DNA of 57,227 nucleotides, from the NCBI GenBank assembly GCA_009773205.1, contig WPAE01000005.1, forward strand, positions 1-57,227, given 5' to 3'. The notes under the pieces are model-generated. The model was given only the letters and a program-made list of their open reading frames with translations, did no database searches and was not told where the DNA came from. Below are positions 23,981 to 32,700 of the stretch, in pieces. Origin of the DNA: Ignavibacteria bacterium (GTDB taxonomy: Bacteria; Bacteroidota; Ignavibacteria; Ignavibacteriales; Melioribacteraceae). The translations under genes and the position numbers were made by a program. Position 1 is the stretch's first letter; the number at the start of each line of letters is the position of its first letter.

Positions 23981-24915
23981 TAGTTTATTCAGACAGATTT
24001 GAAAAAGATAAAACAAGAAGTTCCGTTGTAACCGTTGGTTCGTTCGATGGACTGCATCTTGGGCATTTGAAGATTTTGCAAAAGGTAAAGCAGGTTGCAC
24101 AAGAATCCGATTTTGACAGTTTTGTCGTTACTTTTGATCCACATCCAAGATCTGTTCTTGCTCAGAACTCGGAAGTAAGCATTCTAACTTCGCTTGATGA
24201 AAAAAAATGGATTATAGAAGAAGCCGGAATCGAAAATTTAATGGTTATCCATTTTACAAGAGAATTTTCTCAGCTAACTTCCGATGAGTTTATCAAAAAG
24301 TTTGTTCTTGAAAAACTGAATGCATCGCACATGGTTATAGGACACGATCACAAATTTGGCAGAGACCGTTTAGGCGATGAGAATAAGCTAAGAGAGATAG
24401 GCGCGCAGCTTGGGTTTGATGTAACTGCAGTTGCTGCTGAATGTTTGAACAAAGTTACAATAAGCAGCACAAAGGTTCGTAACTTTTTATTTGCAGGCGA
24501 ACTAGATATAGCAAATCAATTTTTAGGAAGATTATACTCGATTTGCGGAATTGTTGTTAAAGGAGCGCAGCGTGGCAGAACGCTTGGGTTCCCAACAGCT
24601 AATATTCAAGTAGATGACCCAAAGAAAGCAATTCCTAAAAACGGTGTGTATGTTGTTCGTTGCTCTTTAGGTAAAGAAAGTTATTATGGAGTTATGAATA
24701 TTGGCTTTCGTCCAACTTTTGAAAATAAGCAGGAGATTGTTCCTGAAGCTTATATTCTTAATTTCGACCGTGATATTTATGGAGAAAAAATTAAAATAGA
24801 ATTTGTTAAACGTCTTCGCGATGAAAAGAAATTTGAATCGAAAGGTTCTCTTATTCAACAAATTGAAACTGATAAGAAAGAAGCAGAGAAAATCGCTTCG
24901 CTAAATAAAAATTAA
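23977..24915 (+). CDS. ribF: Bifunctional riboflavin kinase/FAD synthetase
   Basis: 312 aa. The N-terminal FMN adenylyltransferase domain has VGSFDGLHLGHLKIL near 22-36 (nucleotidyltransferase GxHxGH type) and VVTFDPHPRSVL. VIGHDHKFGRDRLGD follows. The C-terminal flavokinase domain has GAQRGRTLGFPTANI and NGVYVV, then MNIGFRPTF. It converts riboflavin to FMN and FAD. It is co-transcribed with truB (ATGA overlap). A 63-nt gap with a hairpin separates it from rpsO. Confidence 0.96.
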   Translation: MIVYSDRFEKDKTRSSVVTVGSFDGLHLGHLKILQKVKQVAQESDFDSFVVTFDPHPRSVLAQNSEVSILTSLDEKKWIIEEAGIENLMVIHFTREFSQLTSDEFIKKFVLEKLNASHMVIGHDHKFGRDRLGDENKLREIGAQLGFDVTAVAAECLNKVTISSTKVRNFLFAGELDIANQFLGRLYSICGIVVKGAQRGRTLGFPTANIQVDDPKKAIPKNGVYVVRCSLGKESYYGVMNIGFRPTFENKQEIVPEAYILNFDRDIYGEKIKIEFVKRLRDEKKFESKGSLIQQIETDKKEAEKIASLNKN

Positions 24916-24925
24916 TAAATTAATC

Positions 24926-24947
24926 AATTCCGGTTAGCGCTGGAATT
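24926..24947 (+). promoter_or_regulatory. Small hairpin in the rpsO leader
   Basis: AATTCC and GGAATT pair around a GGTTAGCGCT loop, about 30 nt before the rpsO ATG. S15 autoregulates through leader RNA structures in several bacteria, so this could be an S15 site, but the stem is only 6 bp and the call is tentative. Confidence 0.3.
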
Positions 24948-24978
24948 GCATCGTAAAATAAAATAAAGGAGTAGTAAA

Positions 24979-25248
24979 ATGTCATTATCATTGCAAGAGA
25001 AACTTGATATCATCAAGAAATTTGGTACAAACGAAAAAGACAGTGGAAAAGCCGAAGTGCAAGTAGCTCTTTTGACAGCAAGAATCAATCAATTAACAAG
25101 CCACTTTGAAGCAAATAAAAAAGATCATGCTTCACGCCGCGGTTTGCTTCAGATGGTTGGTAAAAGAAAAAGATTATTAGCGTATTTAGCAGAAAAAGAT
25201 ATCGCAAGATACCGTTCCATAATTAAAGAATTGAACATTAGAAAATAA
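24979..25248 (+). CDS. rpsO: 30S ribosomal protein uS15
   Basis: 89 aa, the standard length. The conserved block from [21 protein letters not shown] through [16 protein letters not shown] to [11 protein letters not shown] is complete. S15 is a primary 16S rRNA-binding protein. GGAG is placed 8 nt before the ATG. It is followed after 10 nt by pnp, the classical rpsO-pnp order. Confidence 0.98.
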   Translation: MSLSLQEKLDIIKKFGTNEKDSGKAEVQVALLTARINQLTSHFEANKKDHASRRGLLQMVGKRKRLLAYLAEKDIARYRSIIKELNIRK

Positions 25249-25258
25249 GAGGCAGTAA

Positions 25259-27388
25259 ATGGTAGTAACCAAAGAAGTACAAATTGGCAAACAGAAGCTG
25301 ATTTTTGAAACTGGCAAGTTGGCAAAACAAGCCAACGGAACAATAATGGCTCGTTACGGCGATACAATGGTTTTAGTAACAGCCGTTGCCGGTGGCCTCA
25401 GAGATGAAATTGATTTCTTTCCACTTAGTGTTGAGTATAGAGAAAAAGCTTTTGCCGCAGGAAAAATTCCCGGCGGTTTTTTTAAGAGAGAAGGAAAACC
25501 GAGCGACCGCGAAGTTTTAAGCGCTCGTTTGATTGATCGTCCAATTCGTCCTTTGTTCGATGAAAATTATAGAAACGATACACAAGTTGCAGCATTCGTT
25601 TATTCTTTTGATGGTGAAAACGATCCGGATGTTATTGCTGCTTGTGCTGCTTCTGCTGCACTAACAATTTCCGATATTCCATTTCTTGAACCAATTGGCG
25701 AAGTGCGTGTTGGAAGGATTAACGGCGAGTTCATTATCAACCCAACTTTCAAAGAAGTTGAAGCAAGCGATATTGAGTTAGTTGTTGCTGGAACAGAATC
25801 TTCAATTATGATGGTTGAAGGTGAAGCTAAAGAAGTTAGCGAAGTTGATATGCTTAACGCACTAAAATTTGCGCATCAAGAAATAAAAAAAATTGTAGCT
25901 ATTCAAAAAGAACTGCGCGAGGCTTGCGGCAGAACAAAAATGGAAGTTGTTCCAAAAACTTTGGATGAAAATTTAGTTACAGATGTAAACACGCTTGCTT
26001 TTGAAAAATTCGAAGCCATTGTAGCTTCCGTTCTTGCTAAAGAAGAAAGATATAAAGCTAATCAAGATTTGCATGATGAAGTAGTTGCTGCTTTAGCAGA
26101 AAAATATCCGGAACAAGAAAAAGTTATCGGTCAAATTCTTCACGATATGGAAAAGGATTTGATGCGCAAGCGTATTCTTGAAGAAGGGCTTCGTCTTGAT
26201 GGCAGAAATACAAAACAGATTCGTCCAATTACTTGCGAGCTTGGAATTCTTCCGCGTGTTCATGGAACAGCTTTGTTTACGCGAGGAGAAACTCAAAGCT
26301 TAACAACGCTTACACTTGGTACAAAACAAGATGAGCAAATTATTGATGGATTGCAGGAAGAATACAAAAAGAGATTTCTGCTTCACTATAATTTTCCACC
26401 TTTCAGCGTTGGTGAAACTGGAAAATTTTCCGGCGTTGGAAGAAGAGAAGTCGGGCATGGTAACTTAGCAGAACGCTCTCTTAAAAATGTAATTCCAGAA
26501 GAAGCAAAATTTCCATATACAATCCGTATTAACTCGGATATTCTAGAATCAAACGGCTCATCATCTATGGCAACAGTATGCGCTGGTTCATTAGCTATGA
26601 TGGATGGCGGCGTTCCAATTAAAACTGCAATTGCAGGAATTGCGATGGGTTTGATTAAGGAAGAAGATCAATATGCAGTTCTTTCTGATATTCTTGGTAA
26701 TGAAGATCACCTCGGCGATATGGATTTTAAAGTTGCAGGAAGTGTAAATGGAATTACTGGTTTGCAGATGGATATTAAAATACAGGGAATCTCTTATGAG
26801 ATTATGGAAACTGCACTCGCCCAAGCTCAAGAAGGAAGAATGCACATTATTGCAATTATGAATGAGGCAATTTCTTCTTCAAGAGAAAGTATCTCTTCCT
26901 ACGCTCCAAGTATTTTATCTACAAAAATTCCTGTTGATAAAATTGGGGCATTGATTGGCCCAGGCGGAAAAGTTATTCAAAAAATTCAAAAGGATTACAG
27001 CGTAGAAATAAATGTTGAAGAAGATGGAACTGTTAACATTGCTGGTCAAGATTCCAAACTTGCAAAAGATGCAAAAGAGTATATCAAGTTAATGATGTCT
27101 GAACCAGAAATTGGAAAAGCTTACAATGCAAAAGTAGTAAGTGTTAAAGACTTTGGTGCATTTGTAGAATTTATGCCAGGCATTCAAGGATTGCTTCACA
27201 TCTCACAAATTGATAATAAGAAAATTGCTAAAGTATCAGATGTTCTAAACGAAGGCGATTCAGTTCGTGTAAAGCTGCTTACTATTGAAAACGGCAAATA
27301 TGCTTTATCAAGAAAAGTGTTATTAAAAGAACAAGAAGCAGCCAAAGAAGATGTGAAAGAGGAAAACAATGAAGAAAATGCTGAGTAA
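25259..27388 (+). CDS. pnp: Polyribonucleotide nucleotidyltransferase (PNPase)
   Basis: 709 aa. There are two RNase PH domains (about 10-140 and 315-540), with FFKREGKPSDREVLSARLIDRP in the first and RGETQSLTTLTLGTKQDEQ and MDFKVAGS in the second, an all-helical linker, a KH domain (KIPVDKIGALIGPGGKVI, near 558-575) and an S1 domain (about 620-690). It degrades RNA phosphorolytically 3' to 5' as part of the RNA-decay machinery. It follows rpsO after 10 nt with a GAGG ribosome site. Its last codons form the first arm of the terminator hairpin. Confidence 0.98.
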   Translation: MVVTKEVQIGKQKLIFETGKLAKQANGTIMARYGDTMVLVTAVAGGLRDEIDFFPLSVEYREKAFAAGKIPGGFFKREGKPSDREVLSARLIDRPIRPLFDENYRNDTQVAAFVYSFDGENDPDVIAACAASAALTISDIPFLEPIGEVRVGRINGEFIINPTFKEVEASDIELVVAGTESSIMMVEGEAKEVSEVDMLNALKFAHQEIKKIVAIQKELREACGRTKMEVVPKTLDENLVTDVNTLAFEKFEAIVASVLAKEERYKANQDLHDEVVAALAEKYPEQEKVIGQILHDMEKDLMRKRILEEGLRLDGRNTKQIRPITCELGILPRVHGTALFTRGETQSLTTLTLGTKQDEQIIDGLQEEYKKRFLLHYNFPPFSVGETGKFSGVGRREVGHGNLAERSLKNVIPEEAKFPYTIRINSDILESNGSSSMATVCAGSLAMMDGGVPIKTAIAGIAMGLIKEEDQYAVLSDILGNEDHLGDMDFKVAGSVNGITGLQMDIKIQGISYEIMETALAQAQEGRMHIIAIMNEAISSSRESISSYAPSILSTKIPVDKIGALIGPGGKVIQKIQKDYSVEINVEEDGTVNIAGQDSKLAKDAKEYIKLMMSEPEIGKAYNAKVVSVKDFGAFVEFMPGIQGLLHISQIDNKKIAKVSDVLNEGDSVRVKLLTIENGKYALSRKVLLKEQEAAKEDVKEENNEENAE

Positions 27389-27404
27389 CAACTCAGCATT
27401 TTTT
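27377..27404 (+). terminator. Intrinsic terminator overlapping the pnp stop codon
   Basis: AATGCTGAG and CTCAGCATT form a 9-bp stem with the loop TAACAA, followed by a T run. The pnp TAA is in the loop, so the end of the coding region is built into the terminator. It closes the rimP-to-pnp cluster. Confidence 0.85.
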
Positions 27405-27427
27405 ATAAAAAGTTATTTGGTTGATTG

Positions 27428-28477
27428 ATGAAAATTGGTAACCTTGATATAGGACAAAAACTTTTTCTCGCCCCAATGGCAGAGGTTACCGATTCATCTT
27501 TTAGAAAAGCATGCAAAGAACAAGGCGCTGGCGTAACATTTACTCAAATGGTAAGCGCCGAAGGTATAATAAAAAATAATTTTGAATCTCTCCGAATTCT
27601 TTCATTCAACCGGAACGAAAAACCTATTGGAGTACAAATACTTGGTAACGATCCGGCAATTATAGGGGAAGCGGTAAGAGAAATTTCCAGACTTAAACCG
27701 GATTTGATAGATCTCAATTGCGGCTGCTCTGTTGATAAAGTAACAAGCTGCAATATGGGCTCGGCTCTTCTTGATGATCCTGAGCATATCGGAAAAATTA
27801 CACGTAAAATGGTTGATAATGCTGGAGATATTCCAATCTCGGTAAAATTGAGATTAGGAAAAGATAGAAGCCACATAAATATTTTTGATACAGCCAAAGC
27901 AGTTGAAGACAGCGGAGGTTCTTTAGTAGTTATTCACGCTCGCGCACGCAATGATAAATATATTTCAGAGCCTGAGTGGAACTGGATTGCAAAAGTGAAA
28001 GAAAGATTAAAAATTCCGGTTGTTGGAAACGGTTCTATTTTTTCTCCGCAAGATGTAAAAAGAATGTTTAAAGAAACCGGATGTGATTCTGTAATGGTAG
28101 CCCGCGGCGCTCTTGGAAATCCTTTTATATTTTCACGATACCAAAAGTTGATAGAAACTGGTGATGATCCAGGAACGCCCGATATTGAAACCGTTCAAGA
28201 AATTTTGATTAAACACATAAATAATTTAGAACTTGATTTAGGTGAAGTTGTTGCTTTGGATAGAGCAAAAAAACAAACAGTTTGGTATTTGAAAGATTAC
28301 CCTGGAATAAATTTACTTTTAGAAAATGTTTTTCGTGTAAGAAATTTTGATTCTCTTCGCTATCTAATTATTGAACACGTTTCTAAAATTCAGCAGGGCG
28401 TTTTAGGCGAAGATGATAAAGTAGATGTAATAAATAAGTTTAAGAAAAAAGTTCTTTTCTGGCTAACCGATGATTAA
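27428..28477 (+). CDS. tRNA-dihydrouridine synthase (Dus family)
   Basis: 349 aa from the ATG at 27428; a TTG one codon earlier is less likely. An FMN-binding TIM barrel starts with KLFLAPMAEVTDSSFRKACKE. The catalytic Cys block reads DLNCGCSVDKVTSCNMGSALL, where most family members have GCP rather than GCS; the Cys itself is kept. SVKLRLGKDRSHIN, VIHARARN and VVGNGSIFS, then VMVARGALGNPFIF, complete the DusB-like pattern. It reduces specific uridines in tRNA with NADPH. The gene follows the pnp terminator by about 23 nt. Confidence 0.9.
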   Translation: MKIGNLDIGQKLFLAPMAEVTDSSFRKACKEQGAGVTFTQMVSAEGIIKNNFESLRILSFNRNEKPIGVQILGNDPAIIGEAVREISRLKPDLIDLNCGCSVDKVTSCNMGSALLDDPEHIGKITRKMVDNAGDIPISVKLRLGKDRSHINIFDTAKAVEDSGGSLVVIHARARNDKYISEPEWNWIAKVKERLKIPVVGNGSIFSPQDVKRMFKETGCDSVMVARGALGNPFIFSRYQKLIETGDDPGTPDIETVQEILIKHINNLELDLGEVVALDRAKKQTVWYLKDYPGINLLLENVFRVRNFDSLRYLIIEHVSKIQQGVLGEDDKVDVINKFKKKVLFWLTDD

Positions 28478-28513
28478 ACACGGCGTTAGGAAATGAACGC
28501 ATAAGGTTTTAAA

Positions 28514-30127
28514 ATGAATAAAGAAATAATTATAAACTCATCTTCTTCGCAGAACCGCGTTGCAATAACAGAAGATGGAAACTTGGTTGATTTTTTTGTT
28601 GACCATCCGGAAAAACAAAGAATGGTTGGCGATGTTTATTATGGCAGAGTTGCCAGAGTTTTACCAGGCATTCGCGCTGCGTTTATTGATATTGGAATGA
28701 AGCACGATGCTTTTTTACATTTTTCGGATATAGGTGAACGTACCGAAGCTTTACAAGGAATTTTTGACGATGATGAGGATGATGAAGAAGAAAAAACCTC
28801 GCAACATGAACAGAAGGATGGTCAAGAAGAACCTTCGCCTAACTCCACATTAGAACTTGCCAATCCGGTTAAAGCTAAAGAGGTTGAACAAAAAGAGAGA
28901 CAGACTACACGCCTGCACAAAGGCGAAGATATACTAATTCAGATTATCAAAGAGCCTGTTAAAGATAAAGGAGTTCGGGTAACTTCATCTATTTCAATTC
29001 CGGGCAGGTTTTGTGTTCTTCTTCCTATGGATAACAAAATTGGTGTTTCTAAAAAGATTGGAGATTTTCGTGAACGAAAGAGATTAAGAAGAATTGCGCG
29101 CGGAATATTGCCCAAAGATTGCGGGTTGATTATCCGCACAGCGGCTAAAGACCAAAGTGATGAAGCATTAAGCGGTGATTTGAAATACTTAGTTAAGATT
29201 TGGCAAGATATTCAAAACGAAGCAAAAAAAGAAAACCCGCCCGCGTTGCTATACAAGGATTTAAGCACAACTATTTCGGTGATAAGAGATTTGTTCACGC
29301 CAGATGTCTCTAAAGTATTTGTGGATTCTAAAAAACTTTGGAAAGAAATTAGAAACTATTTGCAATTTATTCAGCCTGCTCTTTTAGACAGGATAGAATT
29401 GTACAAAGATGATGCGCCGGTTTTTGAAACATTTAGAATTGATGAACAAATTAAATCTTTGATGGGACGCAAAGTGCCGCTTCCATCAGGCGGACACATT
29501 GTTGTAGATCATACTGAGGCAATGGTTGTTATAGATGTGAATAGCGGGCGGTACGCTGCAAAGAAAGAACAAGAATTAAATTCCTTAAAAACTGATTTAG
29601 AAGCTGCGCGCGAAATTGCAAGACAATTGCGCCTGCGAGATATTGGCGGTTTAATAGTGGTAGATTTTATTGATCTTGAAGATGAGAAGAACCGCAAAAA
29701 GATTTATGATGAGCTGAAAAAGGAATTTAAAAAAGACAGAGCAAAAACTGCTTTACTTCCTATGACTGAATTTGGATTGATGCAGATTACCCGCGAGCGT
29801 GTAAGAGAAAATATTATTCAATCTATGAATGAAGCTTGCCATTACTGTTTAGGAACCGGTATGCTTACTAAAAAGTCTAATCTCATTCATGAAATTGAAC
29901 GCTGGTTAAAGCGTTACAAAATTCAAGGGAAAGCAAAATCTCTTACTTTAAAAGTTCACCCTTCGCTTGGAGAAAAACTTAAAGCTGGATTTATTTCTAC
30001 ACTTGCTAAATTTCAGCTAAGATATTTTGTGATGATTAAATTGACTGAAGATGAGAGAGTAAGCCCATCTAAGTTTCATTTTATTTCCAATCAATCTGGC
30101 GAAGAAATTACCGACGAAGTTGCTTAA
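28514..30127 (+). CDS. Ribonuclease E/G family endoribonuclease
   Basis: 537 aa, RNase G-like in size. An S1 domain spans about 35-145 and is interrupted by an acidic insert (about 80-135: DDDEDDEEE, then a Gln/Pro-rich stretch). The catalytic DNase I-like domain has VIDVNSGRY near 342 and VVDFIDLED near 383, which hold the two metal-binding Asp residues. The Zn-link CHYC is near 443-446 (ACHYCLGTG). The enzyme cleaves single-stranded RNA in decay and rRNA processing. The long C-terminal scaffold of RNase E is absent. It lies near pnp, consistent with shared RNA metabolism. Confidence 0.93.
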   Translation: MNKEIIINSSSSQNRVAITEDGNLVDFFVDHPEKQRMVGDVYYGRVARVLPGIRAAFIDIGMKHDAFLHFSDIGERTEALQGIFDDDEDDEEEKTSQHEQKDGQEEPSPNSTLELANPVKAKEVEQKERQTTRLHKGEDILIQIIKEPVKDKGVRVTSSISIPGRFCVLLPMDNKIGVSKKIGDFRERKRLRRIARGILPKDCGLIIRTAAKDQSDEALSGDLKYLVKIWQDIQNEAKKENPPALLYKDLSTTISVIRDLFTPDVSKVFVDSKKLWKEIRNYLQFIQPALLDRIELYKDDAPVFETFRIDEQIKSLMGRKVPLPSGGHIVVDHTEAMVVIDVNSGRYAAKKEQELNSLKTDLEAAREIARQLRLRDIGGLIVVDFIDLEDEKNRKKIYDELKKEFKKDRAKTALLPMTEFGLMQITRERVRENIIQSMNEACHYCLGTGMLTKKSNLIHEIERWLKRYKIQGKAKSLTLKVHPSLGEKLKAGFISTLAKFQLRYFVMIKLTEDERVSPSKFHFISNQSGEEITDEVA

Positions 30128-30205
30128 GGACACTTTGCTGTTTTTGTAAGAAATATTTGTAGATGATTTTTATTAATTTTCTTTTAACAAAGAGGGAAAC
30201 TTGGA

Positions 30206-30850
30206 ATGAAATTCTTCATAGATACCGCAAATATTGACCAAATAAAAGAAGCTGCTGCAATGGGGCTTTTAGATGGCGTTACAACAAACCCATCTTTGGT
30301 TGCAAAAGAAGGGAAAAATTTTCTCGGACTGCTGAATGAAATAATTAATGTTGTTGATGGACCAATCAGTGCAGAAGTTGTTTCTACCGATTACGAAGGA
30401 ATTATAACAGAAGCTGATGAACTTTCCAAAATTCATAAAAATATTGTTATAAAAGTTCCTCTTATAAAAGAAGGAATTAAAGCTGTAAAAACTTTGAGCA
30501 GCAAGGGAATAAAAACAAATGTTACTTTATGTTTTTCTCCTACACAAGCGCTAATTGCAGCTAAAGCCGGCGCAACCTACATAAGTCCTTTTGTTGGAAG
30601 ATTAGATGATGTCAGCACAAACGGAATGGAGTTGATTCGTCAGATAGTAACTATTTATAAAAATTACGGATACAAGACCCAAGTACTTGTTGCAAGCATT
30701 CGTCATCCGCTTCACGTTGTAGAAGCAGCAATGATGGGCGCAGATGTTTGCACAATGCCTTTCGATGTAATTGATAAATTATTTAAGCATCCGCTCACAG
30801 ATCTTGGTCTCGATAAATTCTTGAGCGATTGGAAAAAACTTAACTCTTAA
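30206..30850 (+). CDS. Transaldolase / fructose-6-phosphate aldolase family
   Basis: 214 aa, the size of the short TalC/FSA subfamily. The start [20 protein letters not shown] and GVTTNPSL (near 24-31) are diagnostic. The Schiff-base Lys is Lys83 in [40 protein letters not shown] is near 105-136 in two parts. Members act as transaldolases in the non-oxidative pentose phosphate pathway or as fructose-6-phosphate aldolases, and the two cannot be told apart here. A GAGGG ribosome site precedes the ATG. It is 5 nt from gcvT. Confidence 0.92.
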   Translation: MKFFIDTANIDQIKEAAAMGLLDGVTTNPSLVAKEGKNFLGLLNEIINVVDGPISAEVVSTDYEGIITEADELSKIHKNIVIKVPLIKEGIKAVKTLSSKGIKTNVTLCFSPTQALIAAKAGATYISPFVGRLDDVSTNGMELIRQIVTIYKNYGYKTQVLVASIRHPLHVVEAAMMGADVCTMPFDVIDKLFKHPLTDLGLDKFLSDWKKLNS

Positions 30851-30855
30851 TAACT

Positions 30856-31938
30856 ATGAAGAAAACTAAATTTTACTCTATTCACGAAAATCTAGGCGCA
30901 AAGATTGTTGATTTTGCCGGTTACAAGATGCCTATTCAGTATTCATCCATAATTGCCGAGCATAAAGCAGTTAGAACAACTGCAGGCGTGTTCGATGTTT
31001 CTCACATGGGCGAAGTATTTGTGCGCGGAGAAAAAGCATTAAATTTTGTAAATCATATTACTGTTAACGATGCTTCTCTTTTAACCGATGGAAGAGTTCA
31101 GTACTCTGCAATGTGTTACGAAGATGGAGGTATTGTTGATGACTTATTAGTTTACAGAATAAGCGAAAAAGAATTTATGCTTGTTGTTAATGCTTCAAAT
31201 CTTGAAAAAGATTTTGCTTGGATGAACAAAAACAACTCTTTTGGAGTGGAACTGGTAAATGAAAGTGATGAATACTCTTTGTTAGCTGTTCAAGGATCAA
31301 ATTCTAACGAAACACTTCAAAAAATTTGTGATGAGCTGCTTGAATTGGAATATTATCATTTCTTTAAAGCAAAAGTAGCTGGAATAGATATGATTTTATC
31401 GCGCACCGGCTACACTGGCGAGCTTGGTTATGAATTATATTTTAAAGGTGATGAAGCTGTAGCAGAAAAAGTTTGGAACACAGTTTTTGAAGCTGGCAAA
31501 GAATTAGGAATTAAACCGGTTGGACTTGCCGCACGAGATTCTCTTCGATTAGAAATGGGATTTTGTCTTTACGGAAATGATATTGATCAAACTACGAACA
31601 CTATTGAAGCAGGTCTTGGCTGGATTACAAAATTGAAAAAGCCTTCTTTCATTGGCAAAGATGTTTTGACTGCGGCAAAAGAAAATGGAACAAAGAAAAA
31701 ATTAGTTGCAATGATATCCAATGAAAAAACTTTTCCGCGTCCCGGATACGAGCTAACTGTTAATGGTAAAAAAGCTGGTTACATTACTAGCGGCACCGTA
31801 AGCCCAATTTTAGATAAAGCAATTGCACTTGGCTACGTTAATTCTGAATTTGCAAAAGAAGGAAATAAAATAAACTTTTTAATACGCGGCAAAGAAGTTG
31901 AAGCACAAATAACAAAACTACCATTTGTAAAGAAATAG
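30856..31938 (+). CDS. gcvT: Glycine cleavage system T protein (aminomethyltransferase)
   Basis: 360 aa. The start KTKFYSIHENLGAKIVDFAGYKMPIQYSS is the usual GcvT N-terminus. GVFDVSHMGEV, MCYEDGGIVDDLLVYR (with the folate-binding Asp), LSRTGYTGELGYEL and GLAARDSLRLEMG are all present. It transfers the methylene group of aminomethyl-lipoyl H protein to tetrahydrofolate. No gcvH or gcvP is nearby, so the other subunits are elsewhere. It overlaps no gene and lies between transaldolase and comB. Confidence 0.96.
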   Translation: MKKTKFYSIHENLGAKIVDFAGYKMPIQYSSIIAEHKAVRTTAGVFDVSHMGEVFVRGEKALNFVNHITVNDASLLTDGRVQYSAMCYEDGGIVDDLLVYRISEKEFMLVVNASNLEKDFAWMNKNNSFGVELVNESDEYSLLAVQGSNSNETLQKICDELLELEYYHFFKAKVAGIDMILSRTGYTGELGYELYFKGDEAVAEKVWNTVFEAGKELGIKPVGLAARDSLRLEMGFCLYGNDIDQTTNTIEAGLGWITKLKKPSFIGKDVLTAAKENGTKKKLVAMISNEKTFPRPGYELTVNGKKAGYITSGTVSPILDKAIALGYVNSEFAKEGNKINFLIRGKEVEAQITKLPFVKK

Positions 31939-31943
31939 AGACG

Positions 31944-32699
31944 ATGAAAATTAATGTTCATTATTCCACACAACATTTAGACGAACTATATTTTACAGGA
32001 AAAACTAGTGTTGTTATTGATGTACTTCGCGCTACGTCTGTAATTGTTACTGCATTAACAAACGGCGCAAGAGAAGTAATTCCTGTTAGTACTGTAGATT
32101 TCGCAATGAAAGTTTCCGGCAATGCATTTAGCGGGCAAACACTTCTTTGTGGAGAAAGAAACACAAAGAAAATTGAAGGTTTTGTACTTGGCAACTCTCC
32201 TCTTGAGTTTACGCAAGAAGTAGTAAACGGCAGATCTATTATTTTATATACGACTAACGGTTCAAAAACTGTAGTAAAAGCTAAATTTTCAGAAAACTTG
32301 TTCGCTGCGTGTTTTCAAAATCTTCCGGTAGTTGCTAAACATCTAGTAACTCTCAACAAAGATGTAGAAATTCTTTGTTCTGGCAACAACGGCAATTTTA
32401 GTTTGGAAGATACTATCTGTGCAGGCAAATTAGCTGCAGAAATAGTTGCTTTATACCAAGAAACTCAATTAACCGATTCTTCAAGAGCGAGTATGGTTCT
32501 CGCAAAATCAATCGGCAAAAATTTATTTAAGATGCTTAAAGAAACCGAACACGGCAAGTTGTTAATTGAAAATGGATTTGATGCTGATATTAAAGAGTGT
32601 TCACTTTATGGTGTTAAGGATGTTATTCCCTATTTTGTTTCCGGTTCGCTAAAAAAATTAGACCTTCCGGAAAATAATTCTGAAATAACTGCTTCATAA
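31944..32699 (+). CDS. comB: 2-phosphosulfolactate phosphatase family (ComB-like)
   Basis: 251 aa. The N-terminal VIDVLRATSVIVTAL, then NGAREVIPV, LCGERNTKKIEGFVLGNSP and TTNGSKT match the ComB family of Mg-dependent acid phosphatases. ComB removes phosphate from 2-phosphosulfolactate, a step of coenzyme M biosynthesis in methanogens. Many bacteria without coenzyme M carry homologues whose substrate is unclear, so the in vivo role here is open. It is tightly packed: 5 nt after gcvT and 1 nt before ftsK. Confidence 0.85.
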   Translation: MKINVHYSTQHLDELYFTGKTSVVIDVLRATSVIVTALTNGAREVIPVSTVDFAMKVSGNAFSGQTLLCGERNTKKIEGFVLGNSPLEFTQEVVNGRSIILYTTNGSKTVVKAKFSENLFAACFQNLPVVAKHLVTLNKDVEILCSGNNGNFSLEDTICAGKLAAEIVALYQETQLTDSSRASMVLAKSIGKNLFKMLKETEHGKLLIENGFDADIKECSLYGVKDVIPYFVSGSLKKLDLPENNSEITAS

Positions 32700-32700
32700 A

